A stretch of DNA of 64,000 nucleotides, from the NCBI RefSeq assembly GCF_014652575.1, contig NZ_BMZB01000002.1:186001-250000 (forward strand). The letters are read 5' to 3'. The position numbers and the translations under genes are program-made. The notes beneath the pieces are model-generated. The model ran no database searches. It worked only from the letters and a program-made list of their open reading frames with translations, and was not told the DNA's origin. Positions 23,571-33,365 of this stretch are shown piece by piece. Each line of letters opens with the position of its first letter. The first letter of the stretch is position 1. The DNA comes from Asticcacaulis endophyticus. Its GTDB lineage: Bacteria; Pseudomonadota; Alphaproteobacteria; Caulobacterales; Caulobacteraceae.

Positions 23571-25711
23571 GCGTCATACACACTCAGTTGCGCGAAGGCC
23601 CAGAAGGTTGCCATCTGGGCATAGATATCCGACAGGCCCGACGCGCTTTGGTGACCGGCGGTCATGTTGATCTTGAACAGGATGGGTTTATCCGAGGTCG
23701 TGTGGACGCGCAGATTAGCGACCCACTTGGCGGCTTCCCAATAGCTGACGCGGTCATCACGCACGCCGGCGGTGGCCAGCACCATCGGATAGGCGGCTTT
23801 GCGGACATTCTCATAGGGCGAGATCGAGGCGATATAGTCATAGGCGACCGGATCAGCCAGCGGATCGCCCCAGTCCGGCCGGAAGGCGGGCACCAGCGGG
23901 TGGGTGTCGTCGGACATGGTGTTGAGCATATCAACAAACGGCACCTGCGCGATCACCCCGGCATAAAGATCAGGTCGCAGGTTCATGGCCCCGCCGACCA
24001 AAAGACCGCCCGCCGACAGACCATAGGCCACGATCTTACGTTTGCGGGTATATTTGTGTTTGATCAGATAGTCGGCGCAGGCATTGAAATCGGTAAAGCT
24101 GTTGGCCTTTTTGAAGCGCCGTCCGTTCAGGAACCAGTTGCGGCCTTTTTCGGAACCACCGCGGACATGGGCGATGGCATAGATAAAGCCCTCGTTGACC
24201 AGGGCGAGGGCGGGGATCGAAAACTCCGCCTCCGATGACAGCCCGTAGGCGCCGTAGCCGTAGATCAGCAGGGGCGACTGACCGTTAAGTTTGGTGCCTG
24301 TCGGCATCAGCACGGTCAGCGGCACGGTCTCGCCATCGGGGGCGGGGGCCATCAGGCGGCGCACCTCATAGTTGGCGGGATCGAAATTGGCGATGGTCTG
24401 GCGCACCACAACGGTCTGGGTGCCAGTCGCCATGTCGTAATCAATATGTTGCGGGGGGGTGCGTGGCGATTGATAGATCAGGCGCAAAATGTGGCCGTCA
24501 AACACCTGCCCTTCGGCCACCGTCACATCATAGGCCGGTTCGTCAAACGCGACATTCGCGGTTTGACCGTCCTTAGCGACCACCACGATCTCCAGCTTGC
24601 CGTCGCGGCGCTGACGGATCACCATATGATCCTTAAACGGCGTAACGCTGAGGATATGGGTGCCTGGCGCATAGGGCCGCAGCGGCTGCCAGTCGGTGGC
24701 CGATTGACCCGGCAGGGCGGTCATCAGCTTGCCATCGACCGCACCGTCAGCATCGGTTGTAATGACCAGCCTGCCGTTCCAGTCGCACACTTCGTAATGC
24801 AGACCAACCGTGCGCGCCTGCATCAGTTGCGGCTGGGCGGTCGGCGCATCCGCCGGGATCAGCCTCCATTCATCGACATCGGGGCCTGAAATATGAATGA
24901 AGTTATAGGCATCTGACGCCATCCGCCCGATCGAGACGAACAGGGCCGGATCTTTTTCTTCGTAAATCAGGGCTTGCGCGACCGGCCCGCGGGCATTGGC
25001 GCGGTAGACCTTGGCGGGGCGGCCATATTGATCGCGCCATATCCAGAATACCCATTGCGAGTCCGACGATATGGTCAATCCCGACCAGCCATAGCCGTCT
25101 TCCCATGACCGGATGTCTCCGGTTTTGAGGTCATGGACACAGATGCGGTGCCTGTCGGAACCTTTCAGGTCTTCGGCCCAGACAAACAGGCTATGGTCGG
25201 GTGAGACTTGCGCCTCAATGACGCGGTAATAGCTTTGGCCGCGTGACCGTGCCTGTTCATCAAGCAGCACCTGCTCATCGCCGCCGCCTGCGGGTTTGCG
25301 GGCATGCACCAGATGGTCTTCGCCGGGGCGGATATAGGTGTAATAGATAAATCCGCCTTTGGGCGCGGACGGGATCGGGTCTGACGCCGCCGTCATGGCC
25401 ATCATATTGACGGCAAAGGTGCCTTCCCACGCCTGAGCCGCGATCATCACCTGATCGGCATAGGCGTTTTCGGCGTTCAGATGGGCTTCGATCTCAGGGT
25501 CGAGCGGCCGCTCACCTTTCAGGAAGGCGCTGTAATTGGGGTCGCGCAGCCAGGCGTAGTTGTCGATACGCACCCGCCCAAGCTGCTCGATCCGTTTTGG
25601 CCGTATCGCGGGCAGGGGCGGGTTAAGTGCCCCCGCCTGAGCCGCGAACACAGGCAGACCCGACATGAACGCGGCGGCAGAGGCTGATACTAAAAACTGT
25701 CGCCGGTTCAT
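23567..25711 (-). CDS. Exported S9 prolyl-oligopeptidase family peptidase, oligopeptidase B-like
   Basis: The 714-residue enzyme starts with an RR-containing signal (MNRRQFLVSASAAA) ending near AAQA. RIDNYAWLRDPNY at the N-terminus and the seven-bladed propeller are typical of oligopeptidase B. The C-terminal alpha/beta-hydrolase domain shows LIYGYGAYG, AHVRGGSEKGRNW, the nucleophile elbow AYGLSAGGLL with S566, VPFVDMLNTM, ATAGVRDDRV with the aspartate, and TAGHQS with the histidine. It would cleave short peptides after basic or proline residues in the periplasm. It lies between a TBDR gene (32-base gap) and the PaiB-like gene, all on one strand, forming a probable peptide-uptake unit. Signal peptides are not universal in this family. 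Confidence 0.9.
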   Translation of the reverse strand: MNRRQFLVSASAAAFMSGLPVFAAQAGALNPPLPAIRPKRIEQLGRVRIDNYAWLRDPNYSAFLKGERPLDPEIEAHLNAENAYADQVMIAAQAWEGTFAVNMMAMTAASDPIPSAPKGGFIYYTYIRPGEDHLVHARKPAGGGDEQVLLDEQARSRGQSYYRVIEAQVSPDHSLFVWAEDLKGSDRHRICVHDLKTGDIRSWEDGYGWSGLTISSDSQWVFWIWRDQYGRPAKVYRANARGPVAQALIYEEKDPALFVSIGRMASDAYNFIHISGPDVDEWRLIPADAPTAQPQLMQARTVGLHYEVCDWNGRLVITTDADGAVDGKLMTALPGQSATDWQPLRPYAPGTHILSVTPFKDHMVIRQRRDGKLEIVVVAKDGQTANVAFDEPAYDVTVAEGQVFDGHILRLIYQSPRTPPQHIDYDMATGTQTVVVRQTIANFDPANYEVRRLMAPAPDGETVPLTVLMPTGTKLNGQSPLLIYGYGAYGLSSEAEFSIPALALVNEGFIYAIAHVRGGSEKGRNWFLNGRRFKKANSFTDFNACADYLIKHKYTRKRKIVAYGLSAGGLLVGGAMNLRPDLYAGVIAQVPFVDMLNTMSDDTHPLVPAFRPDWGDPLADPVAYDYIASISPYENVRKAAYPMVLATAGVRDDRVSYWEAAKWVANLRVHTTSDKPILFKINMTAGHQSASGLSDIYAQMATFWAFAQLSVYDA

Positions 25712-25743
25712 GTCGGTTATCCTTGTTACGCTATCTAACTAAA

Positions 25744-27978
25744 TCAGTACGCCCACGACAGCGAGACGCCAACCATGCGCGGACGCACGATGCCTTCGCC
25801 GATACCGTTGATTTCGGCGACGGTGCGGGTAACGCCGCGCTCATCCGAGATGTTGTTGGCAAAGACCGCAACCGTGGTCTTACCCAAGGTGGCGCGCAGA
25901 CGGGCATTGATCAGGTTATAGTCGCCCTGAAGGTTTGGCGTCGCCCCCGGAATGGACGAGTTCATGTCGCTATAGCCTTCGGACACAAACTGATGGGTCA
26001 GCATCAGCACCGGGTTATAGCTGCCACCAAAACGATAGGTGGCGGTGTTGGCGACCGTCCATTCCGACGACCCGGCCAGACGCGAGCCCTTGGGCGCCGT
26101 ACCTGACCACAGGATGAACAGGTCTTCGGTCAGGACCGCATCCGTGTAGGTGATGGCGGTCGACAGATCGAGGTTTTCGGTCGGCCGGAAGGTGATCGAG
26201 GTTTCCACCCCTTGCGACTTGGCCGAACCGCCATTGGCCGCATAGTTGAAGAAGTCCGGCGTTTGCAGGCGAAGCTGGATATCCTGCCAGTCCACATAGA
26301 ACAGGGTCGCATCGACCAGCAGCTTATTGCCCAGCCAGTTCGTGCGCATACCCAGTTCATAGTTGACCAGTTCGTCCGACGTCGAACCCGACGGGATCGG
26401 GAAGGCGCTTAAGCCCGCCGTATTGGGCGTGCCAAACCGGAAGCCCTTGGAGACCAGACCGTAAACCATCAGGTCGTCGGATGGCTTATAGGTCAACGAT
26501 GCCTTGGGCGAGAAGCCTTCTTCGGTGGTTTTCGACGTCACCGGCGTGGACGCAGGCGCGCCATAAACGCCAAAGCCAGCCGAGGTCGGTGTATCGGATA
26601 CGGTCGTCTTGAACAGACGGCCACCGAAGGTCAGTTTCCATTTCGGGGCGAAGTAGTAGTTGGCTTCCCCGAACAGAGCGGTCTCGGAGCCTTCGACGCG
26701 ACTATAGAAGGCGTTGAAGATGTCGTCATTAGGCGCGATGACGGCACCTGCCCCCGGCCCGAACAGCGGCGAGGCGTCAAACTGCGCAGCCGCACCAACC
26801 GAGCCCAGTTGCTCATAAAGGTCTTTGTCAGAACGGAAATAGCTGGCCCCGATCAGCCATTCAAACGTATCGCTGGGCGCAGAGGCCAGGCGGGTTTCAA
26901 TGGAGCGACCCTCCGAGCGGCCACCGCTTTGGATATAGAGCGGATTGGTCAGGTTGAGGCCCAGATCAGCATTATAGATCGCGCGCAGGCCGTCGAAATC
27001 GAACTGCCAGTCCTGCGCCTTTTTTTGGTAGGAGGCCAGCCCCGTAAAGGTCGCCCAGCCCAGATCATGATCAACGCGAAGGCTGTGGATCTGAATGTCG
27101 GTATTGACGGGCTCGTCTATGGCGGTGGAGCGCTTAAGATCGCCCAGCGCCGGGATCTGATAGGACGAATCCTCGGCATCAATGGTCTGGAACAGGCTGA
27201 GCCAGGTGACGGTCGTGTCGGCGGTCGGCGTAAAGGTCAATGAGACCCGTCCTCCCGACGTGGTGATGTCGTTGGAACCGTCTTTACCTAAGCCAATATT
27301 GTCGAGATAGCCCGATTGCTTATCGTAATTGCCGACGATGCGGATGGCCAGCTTATCGTCGATGATCGGAATATTGGTCATGGCCTTAAGGCCGGGGCTG
27401 AGTTCGGCGTTTTCGGTCTGCGAAAGCGTGGCCTCAATGGCGGCGTCATAGCCGCTGGTGTTGGCGGTATTGACGATATAGTTGACCGCACCGCCCAAGG
27501 AGGCCGCGCCAAACAGCGAGCCTTGCGGGCCGCGCAGCACTTCGACGCGGTTGACATCAAAGGTGTCGATATCGGGTACAGCGATGGTCCAGCCGGGCTC
27601 GGTCAACGGCACGTCATTGAGGAAATAACCGGTGGTGCCTTGCCCCTGTGCGTTGCCGGAGGTGGTGGCAATACCGCGCAGAGTGACGTGGGAGACGCCC
27701 GGCAGGTATTTGTTAAACGTCACACCCGGCACGCGGCCGATATAGTCCTCAAGGCTCTGGGCGCCGAGGGCTTTGAGTTCATCAGAGCCTACCGCGCTGA
27801 CCGAACCTGACACGGCCCGCACGCGCTCGGAGCGCTTGGAGGCGGTGACGATCACTTCGACGGTCTCTTCGGCAGCGGTGGTCTCTTGGGCCGTCGCGGC
27901 GACAGGCACGATGAAAGCGGCGGTAGCCAAAGACGCGCCGGCGAGCAGATATGTTTTTAAGTCACTCAGTTTTTTCAT
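25744..27978 (-). CDS. TonB-dependent receptor, probable peptide uptake
   Basis: The ATG at 27978 has AGGGGA eight bases upstream and opens a signal peptide (MKKLSDLKTYLLAGA to ATAQ), giving 744 residues; longer frames upstream lack a signal. No STN domain is present. A TonB-box-like EVIVTASKR is followed by the plug (LGAQSLEDYIGRVPGVTFN, SHVTLRGIATTSG, VEVLRGPQGSLFGAASLGGAVNYI) and a barrel that ends in VSLSWAY with a terminal aromatic residue. The domain style (VEVLRGPQGSLFG) is that of siderophore/vitamin-type receptors in sphingomonads and caulobacters, used for many ligands. The oligopeptidase and PaiB-like genes directly downstream suggest peptides, but this is inferred. Confidence 0.92.
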   Translation of the reverse strand: MKKLSDLKTYLLAGASLATAAFIVPVAATAQETTAAEETVEVIVTASKRSERVRAVSGSVSAVGSDELKALGAQSLEDYIGRVPGVTFNKYLPGVSHVTLRGIATTSGNAQGQGTTGYFLNDVPLTEPGWTIAVPDIDTFDVNRVEVLRGPQGSLFGAASLGGAVNYIVNTANTSGYDAAIEATLSQTENAELSPGLKAMTNIPIIDDKLAIRIVGNYDKQSGYLDNIGLGKDGSNDITTSGGRVSLTFTPTADTTVTWLSLFQTIDAEDSSYQIPALGDLKRSTAIDEPVNTDIQIHSLRVDHDLGWATFTGLASYQKKAQDWQFDFDGLRAIYNADLGLNLTNPLYIQSGGRSEGRSIETRLASAPSDTFEWLIGASYFRSDKDLYEQLGSVGAAAQFDASPLFGPGAGAVIAPNDDIFNAFYSRVEGSETALFGEANYYFAPKWKLTFGGRLFKTTVSDTPTSAGFGVYGAPASTPVTSKTTEEGFSPKASLTYKPSDDLMVYGLVSKGFRFGTPNTAGLSAFPIPSGSTSDELVNYELGMRTNWLGNKLLVDATLFYVDWQDIQLRLQTPDFFNYAANGGSAKSQGVETSITFRPTENLDLSTAITYTDAVLTEDLFILWSGTAPKGSRLAGSSEWTVANTATYRFGGSYNPVLMLTHQFVSEGYSDMNSSIPGATPNLQGDYNLINARLRATLGKTTVAVFANNISDERGVTRTVAEINGIGEGIVRPRMVGVSLSWAY

Positions 27979-28220
27979 GATTAATCCCCTAACATGAAAC
28001 GCCGTCGGGGGTGGCCCGCCGGTAGATACCGCCTTAGACTCTCCACAAATGCGAGCGCGTCTTAAGTGCGTGTGTGACGACTGTATGACGGCCCTATGAA
28101 CCTGACTCAGCATGTGGGGCCAATTATTAACGCAAACGGGCCACCGCATAAGGTCGTGGTTTTCTGTGGCAAAAAGGCGCGTTACTAATATCAGGCGCTT
28201 TAATTTCAGGGTTTTTGTTC

Positions 28221-29228
28221 ATGATCTGCATCCATTCGCCCGCAAGTACAGGCCAGAACCCGCAAAGCTTTTTCCGGCATGGCAATCTGCGCGATCATCC
28301 GGAAACGTCTGAGCGTTATCGCATTTTGCTTAAGGCCATAACAGGCCATGAGATCATTGATGCGACCGATCACGGTACGGCCCCGATCACGGCGGTGCAT
28401 AGCCCTGACTATGTCGAGTTCCTGATGACGGCGTGGGGGCGGCGTCAGGAACTGGCGGGCATCACCGATCAGCTTGTCGCCACTCAGTTTCCGCGGGTCG
28501 GCATGAATGCCCGCCCTACCGGATTGCAGGGCCAGCTTGGGTTTTATCTGGGGGATACCTCAACCTCAATCCGTGACGATACGTGGTCGGCCATTGCAGG
28601 CTCGGCCCATGCCGCAGTGGATGCCGCCGATTATGCGCTTAAAGCCGGTAAGGCCTACGCCCTGTGCCGACCGCCGGGGCATCATGCCTACGGCGGCTAC
28701 GGCAGCGGGTTTTGTTACCTTAACAATGCCGCCATCGCCGCCCAGAGACTGCGCGATGCAGGCGCAAAGGTCGCCGTGCTCGACATCGATGTCCACCACG
28801 GCAACGGCACCCAAGGCATATTTTATGGCCGTGACGATGTGCTGACGGTCTCCATTCATGCCGAAACTTCAGCCTATTTCCCGTTCTATTCCGGCTATGA
28901 GACAGAAACGGGAACCGGTGCGGGTGAGGGGTTCAATATCAATCTGGCCCTCGATCATGGTCTGGGCGATGAGCCTTGGCTGGCGGCCATTGCGCACGGG
29001 CTTGAGGCGATCCACGCCTACGGGGGCACGGCGCTTGTGGTGTCGCTGGGGCTTGATGCCTCTGAGCACGACCCGATCGGCGTGCTTAAGGTCACAACAT
29101 CAGGCTTTGAACGTGCGGGGGCGCTGATCGCCTCAGCCGCCCTTCCGATGGCGATCATTCAGGAAGGCGGCTATATTTGTGACGCCCTGCCGCACAATCT
29201 GGCGGCATTCCTGAACGGCGCGGATTAG
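28221..29228 (+). CDS. Histone deacetylase-like amidohydrolase (acetylpolyamine-type)
   Basis: The ATG at 28221 gives 335 residues. The arginase/deacetylase-fold motifs are complete: CRPPGHHAYGGYGSGFCYLNNAAIAA with the HH pair, VLDIDVHHGNGTQGIF with the zinc-binding DxH, SIHAETSAYFPF, SLGLDASEHDP with the second zinc aspartate and EGGYICDALPHNL with the gly-gly-tyr. Bacterial members deacetylate acetylpolyamines or other small N-acetyl amines. It is a cytoplasmic enzyme with no signal peptide. It is divergent from the TBDR and oligopeptidase unit with a 242-base gap. A link to acetylated amino compounds taken up by that unit is possible but unproven. Confidence 0.92.
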   Translation: MICIHSPASTGQNPQSFFRHGNLRDHPETSERYRILLKAITGHEIIDATDHGTAPITAVHSPDYVEFLMTAWGRRQELAGITDQLVATQFPRVGMNARPTGLQGQLGFYLGDTSTSIRDDTWSAIAGSAHAAVDAADYALKAGKAYALCRPPGHHAYGGYGSGFCYLNNAAIAAQRLRDAGAKVAVLDIDVHHGNGTQGIFYGRDDVLTVSIHAETSAYFPFYSGYETETGTGAGEGFNINLALDHGLGDEPWLAAIAHGLEAIHAYGGTALVVSLGLDASEHDPIGVLKVTTSGFERAGALIASAALPMAIIQEGGYICDALPHNLAAFLNGAD

Positions 29229-29272
29229 GCACCTCACGCAGAACTGTCACAAAATTTTGCTAAGCCCGCCGC

Positions 29273-29793
29273 ATGGCGGATACCTGTGCAATGACGATGG
29301 CTTACGGAGGCGGCAGCTTTGATGCCTTGTCCCGCCGTCTGCGCACACCGCTGATGCAGTTCTTTATGCGCCGCACAGGCTCGCAGGCGGATGCCGAGGA
29401 ACTGGTTCAGGAGTTGTTTTTGCGTCTGCTACGCCGCAAGGATCTGTTCAGTCTGCAAAATCTCGACGGTTATGTGTTTGAAACCGCCTCGAACCTGATC
29501 CGCGATAAGGTGCGGCGTGATACGGCGCGATCTAAGGATCGCCACGATGATGTCAGCGATCTCGACATTGCTGCCGACGCGCCATCAGCCGAGCAAAGCC
29601 TTGAGTCGCGCCAACGCCTGAACCGGATGCTGGCGGCCCTGGATACCTTACCTGCCCGCGCGCAAACCATTGTATCCTGCGCCGGTTTGAGGATATGAGC
29701 TATGCTCAGATCGCCAAACGGCTTGGGATCTCGATCAGCGCCGTCGAAAAACACATGGTCAGGGCGATGGACGCCCTCAAGCAAATCGACTAA
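29273..29793 (+). pseudogene. ECF (FecI-like) sigma factor gene with a one-base frameshift
   Basis: From ATG 29273 the frame encodes sigma region 2 (LRTPLMQFFMRRTGSQADAEELVQELFLRLL, NLDGYVFETASNLIRDKVRRD) up to LPARAQTIV near 29673. It then leaves frame and stops at 29696. The rest of region 4, RRFEDMSYAQIAKRLGISIS followed by AVEKHMVRAMDALKQID, is intact in another frame from 29683 to the TAA at 29793. Insertion of one base at about 29670-29674 (for example a third T in ATTGTATCC) would restore an uninterrupted protein of 173 residues. The fecR gene follows 12 bases later, as expected for a FecI-FecR pair. This is either a sequencing error in a short T run or a recent inactivation. Confidence 0.85.
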
Positions 29794-29805
29794 TCACAGG
29801 GCGTT

Positions 29806-30750
29806 ATGGATATACCTAAAACCGCTGACGAATGGTTCGTCCGCCTGCATTCAGGCCACCCGGTGTCACCGCAGGACGACGCCGAATTTCGGGCGTGGCT
29901 GGCACAAAATCCTGACCATGAGGCTCAGTTGCGTCAGTGCGAGACCCGCTGGGCGCAACTGTCAGCGCTGTCGCTGTCGCCGGAAGTTCTGGCGCGGCGG
30001 GCGCGGGCGTTGCGTGAGACGTCGCCAATGGGGCGGCGCGGTCTGTTTAAAATGGCCGGCGGCGGTATGGCTGCCGCCCTTGTGCTTGGTATGGGGTGGA
30101 CTGCCCTGACGCCCGGTGGGGCGCAGGCGGCCTATGTCACGGCCGCCGGAGAGAGACTGACCACCCAACTGCCGGACGGTTCTGAACTGACGCTGGCCCC
30201 ATTGAGTGAAGCGCGTGTCGCGTTCATGGGCGGTAAGCGCGAAATAAGTCTTTTGTCGGGTCAGGCGTTCATTACGGCCGTCCGTAAGGGAGAACCGTTA
30301 TCGTTCAAAGCCGGAAACTGCACCGTCGAAGGCTCAGGCTGTCAGTTTCAGGTCACGCTGGAGGACGGGCGCGCCCATGTCGTCATGGTTGGCGGGGGGG
30401 CTAAGGTCACGTCCTCCGACGGCGGCGCGCACCATCTCTGGTCAGGCCAGAAGCTTTACGACGCAGGTGAGAAAACATCGCGGGTCAGTGTTACGGATGT
30501 CCGCACAGAAACGGAATGGCGTCTGGGTCGGCTAGTGTTTCGTGATCAACCCTTGTCCGAAGTGGTTGCCGATTTCAACCGCTATTCCTCCGATCAGTTT
30601 GTGGTCGAAGATCCGGATTTGGGATCGCTTAGGTTATCGGGCTCATTTCGTTACGACGGCGTTGAGGATTTTCCCGCAGCGCTCGAAACCGTTCTGGGGC
30701 TTAGGGTTGAAGCCAACGGCCCACATCGCTGGGCCATTCGTAAAGGCTAA
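29806..30750 (+). CDS. FecR-family sigma regulator (organophosphate module 1)
   Basis: The 314-residue protein has the DUF4880 N-terminus (ADEWFVRLHSGHPVSPQDDAEFRAWLAQNPDHE), a hydrophobic helix at about 78-104 (GLFKMAGGGMAAALVLGMGW) and the FecR periplasmic domain (TTQLPDGSELTLAPLSEARV, LLSGQAFITAV, WRLGRLVFRDQPLSEVVADFNRYS). The last motif is the usual C-terminal part that contacts the STN domain. It follows the frameshifted sigma gene by 12 bases and precedes an STN-TBDR. Two cysteines in GNCTVEGSGCQF could form a disulphide in the periplasm. If the sigma gene is truly broken this FecR would have no local partner. Confidence 0.9.
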   Translation: MDIPKTADEWFVRLHSGHPVSPQDDAEFRAWLAQNPDHEAQLRQCETRWAQLSALSLSPEVLARRARALRETSPMGRRGLFKMAGGGMAAALVLGMGWTALTPGGAQAAYVTAAGERLTTQLPDGSELTLAPLSEARVAFMGGKREISLLSGQAFITAVRKGEPLSFKAGNCTVEGSGCQFQVTLEDGRAHVVMVGGGAKVTSSDGGAHHLWSGQKLYDAGEKTSRVSVTDVRTETEWRLGRLVFRDQPLSEVVADFNRYSSDQFVVEDPDLGSLRLSGSFRYDGVEDFPAALETVLGLRVEANGPHRWAIRKG

Positions 30751-30753
30751 TTA

Positions 30754-30778
30754 CACATCCTGAGAATGTGAATTTTTT
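30754..30778 (+). terminator. Weak terminator-like hairpin between fecR and TBDR
   Basis: CACAT (30754-30758) pairs with ATGTG (30766-30770) and a run of six T follows (30773-30778). The stem is only five base pairs, so it would at most attenuate transcription from the sigma-fecR unit into the receptor gene. Confidence 0.35.
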
Positions 30779-30858
30779 GCGACGTAGTGTGGATTGGTTA
30801 ATCGGGTGCGTTCCTGAAGATGGGCCGGGTTGATTGCCCTGTATCAGGAAAGACCACG

Positions 30859-33339
30859 ATGACTTCTAACCGTTTCAAGCCGTTTCTCATGACGTTCTGC
30901 GCGGCTGCCGCCTGTATGGTGGCGCCTATGTCGATGGCGCAGGCGCAAAGCCCGGTGGCCTTTGCCATTCAGGATCAGCCCCTTGATCAGGCCCTCATCG
31001 AATTCGCCCGCGTCGCCAATGTGCAGGTTCTGTTTACACCGGATATGGTGCGCGGTAAGCGCGCTAACCGGGTCAGTGGTACCTTGCCGGCCGATAAGGC
31101 CCTGAACGCCCTGCTTAACGGCACTGGGGTGGGCATCAAGAGCATCAGCGCCGATGGCCGCACCTTCTCACTGGGGGCCACGGCCATTGCCGAAGACGAG
31201 CCGGAACTGGTCGTCGTCACCGCGTTAAAGCGCTCATCCGCCATCGCCAGAGTTCCGGCGGCTGTGGTCGCCATGAATGCCAGTGAAATTCGTGAGCGCG
31301 GCATCAACGGCGCGGACGGTCTGGTCGACGAAGTGCCGGGTGTCTCCATCAACTATTCGACCGGTGGCACCGGCTATGGCCTTTTGAGCATCCGCGGCAT
31401 CGGCGGGGCGGACGACTATAAGCCCAATGGCTCGCCTTCGGTGGCTTTGCATGTTGATGGCATCTATCAGACCTCGAACGCCTATGTCGGCATGCCGTTA
31501 TTTGACCTTGACCGCATCGAGGTTCTGAAAGGCCCACAAGGCACGCTCTATGGCCGTAACACGACCGCAGGCGTCATTAACGCCCTGACCAAAGGCCCAT
31601 CGGAAAGCTTTGAGGGCTACGCCGATGTTCGCGCCGGCAATTATGACTATACCCGCTTTGAAACCGCATTTGGCGGCAAGGTCAGCGAAAACTTCGGCGT
31701 GCGTCTGGCGGTCATGGCTGAGAACGGCGGCGGCTTCATGGACGGCGAAGGGGCGGGCACCCTGGCCGGTTTTCGCCCCAGCATTAGCGGCGTGGTGCAA
31801 ACCCAGGTGCCTGCGGTCACCGATCCGGGTAAGCGCGAAGGCTTTGGCGATAAGGATCTGGTGGCCGCCCGCGCCACCTTTTCGTTTGATTTCGCGCCTG
31901 AGACCAATCTGACACTTAAAACCTTTGCCAGCCGCGACCGGGGCGACAGCCGCCAATATGACCGTCTGGCCCGCACTCAGGACAATACCCAGTTCAACGC
32001 CGGTGAGAATGCTGACCCCTACAGCTTCTATTCGCAGAAATACTTTACCCATGCCTATGATATCCGCGGCCTGTCGGGCACGCTGACGCACCGCCTGAAG
32101 GACAACCTCAACCTGACGGTTGTGGGCGGTGTTCAATCGACCGATCGCACCGACGGCGGCAATGGCGACGGCTCACCCTATCCCGGTTATGAGTACGCCT
32201 TTGACGAAACCTTGTCGCAGGCTTCGCTGGAAATGCGCCTGAGTGACGATAACGGCGGCAAGTTCGACTGGATTTTGGGGGCGTTTTACCTAAGCGACTC
32301 GGCTGATTTCGACTCGACCTGGACCAGCTTTACCGTGCGCTCAGTCTACGACAACAATCACGAGCAGCGCCGTAACTCCTTCGCTCTTTTCGGTCAGGGC
32401 GATTACAATGTCACCGATAAGCTGCGTCTGTCGGCGGGCCTGCGCTATACCCGCGACACGGTCGATTACAAAGGCCAGAACATCGACCATAATCCATGGG
32501 GCATCTCGATCTACAACACGACCTTTGCCACGGTCAGCGGTTTTAGCTGGGACCAGAATTTTGAGGACGACAATCTGTCGGGCCGCCTGACGGCGCAATA
32601 TTTCATCAGCGATAATCTGAATATCTTCGCGTCGGCCTCTACCGGCTATCGCGGCGGCGGATTTGACGGCACCTCGATCATGACGCTGGAAGAAACCCTG
32701 CCGTTTGATTCAGAAACCGTCACCGCCTATGAAGCCGGGGCGCGCTGGTATAAGGGCCGCTTCCGGGCGTCGGCAGATGTCTTTGGTTATAAATTCAAGA
32801 ACCTTCAGGCGACGACCCGTCTGGCCAACGACACCAATGGCCGTACCAACGTCGGTAAGGCGGAAACGTCGGGTATCGATCTGGCGGTTGGGGCGCGTCT
32901 GTTTAACGGCGAGACCCAAAAGCTGGATGTCGACCTGTCGGCCGCCTTCCTGGAGTCGGAAATCACCGAATACATCTCCCGTCGTGCGGCAGATGTGACG
33001 GCGACCTTGGGCGATCCCTTGCCGGGCGCGCCGGATGTTACGGCTAACCTCAGCCTGACGCACCGGGTGGCTTTCAGCGGTGGCTGGGATCTGACCTCGC
33101 GTCTGACGGTCGCGCATCACGGCGAAGAGTCTAATCGCCTGAACGCCCTGCCGAATAATACGGCTGAAGCCTATACCCTGACCAATATCCATATTGATCT
33201 GGCTTCGCCCGCCGCATGGTCGGTCTATGCCTATGGTAAGAACGTCACGGATGAGGTCTATTTCCCCGAAATGAACGGTGCGTCGCGTCTGGTGGGCGCG
33301 CCGGCGACCTATGGCCTGGGGCTGCGTTACAGTTTCTAA
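30859..33339 (+). CDS. TonB-dependent receptor with STN domain (organophosphate module 1)
   Basis: The ATG at 30859 has CAGGAAAG about seven bases upstream and begins a signal peptide ending at AQAQS, giving 826 residues. The STN domain (VAFAIQDQPLDQALIEFARVANVQVLFTPDMVRG) covers about 32-100. TonB-box-like ELVVVTALKR leads to the plug (GADGLVDEVPGVSINYST, LSIRGIGGADDYKPNGSPSVALHVDGIY, IEVLKGPQGTLYGRNTTAGVINALTKGP) and the barrel ends LGLRYSF. It belongs to the FecA-like signalling receptors and is flanked by fecR upstream and a PhoD-like phosphatase downstream, so phosphate esters or their products are the suggested ligand. Confidence 0.92.
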   Translation: MTSNRFKPFLMTFCAAAACMVAPMSMAQAQSPVAFAIQDQPLDQALIEFARVANVQVLFTPDMVRGKRANRVSGTLPADKALNALLNGTGVGIKSISADGRTFSLGATAIAEDEPELVVVTALKRSSAIARVPAAVVAMNASEIRERGINGADGLVDEVPGVSINYSTGGTGYGLLSIRGIGGADDYKPNGSPSVALHVDGIYQTSNAYVGMPLFDLDRIEVLKGPQGTLYGRNTTAGVINALTKGPSESFEGYADVRAGNYDYTRFETAFGGKVSENFGVRLAVMAENGGGFMDGEGAGTLAGFRPSISGVVQTQVPAVTDPGKREGFGDKDLVAARATFSFDFAPETNLTLKTFASRDRGDSRQYDRLARTQDNTQFNAGENADPYSFYSQKYFTHAYDIRGLSGTLTHRLKDNLNLTVVGGVQSTDRTDGGNGDGSPYPGYEYAFDETLSQASLEMRLSDDNGGKFDWILGAFYLSDSADFDSTWTSFTVRSVYDNNHEQRRNSFALFGQGDYNVTDKLRLSAGLRYTRDTVDYKGQNIDHNPWGISIYNTTFATVSGFSWDQNFEDDNLSGRLTAQYFISDNLNIFASASTGYRGGGFDGTSIMTLEETLPFDSETVTAYEAGARWYKGRFRASADVFGYKFKNLQATTRLANDTNGRTNVGKAETSGIDLAVGARLFNGETQKLDVDLSAAFLESEITEYISRRAADVTATLGDPLPGAPDVTANLSLTHRVAFSGGWDLTSRLTVAHHGEESNRLNALPNNTAEAYTLTNIHIDLASPAAWSVYAYGKNVTDEVYFPEMNGASRLVGAPATYGLGLRYSF

Positions 33340-33365
33340 ACTTAGTATAGTAAGCGTTGCGTAAC

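Noticed and set aside
29273-29698. Programmed frameshift in the sigma gene
   Set aside because: No slippery heptamer, stop-adjacent pause site or downstream structure was seen at the break, so mutation or sequencing error is more likely.
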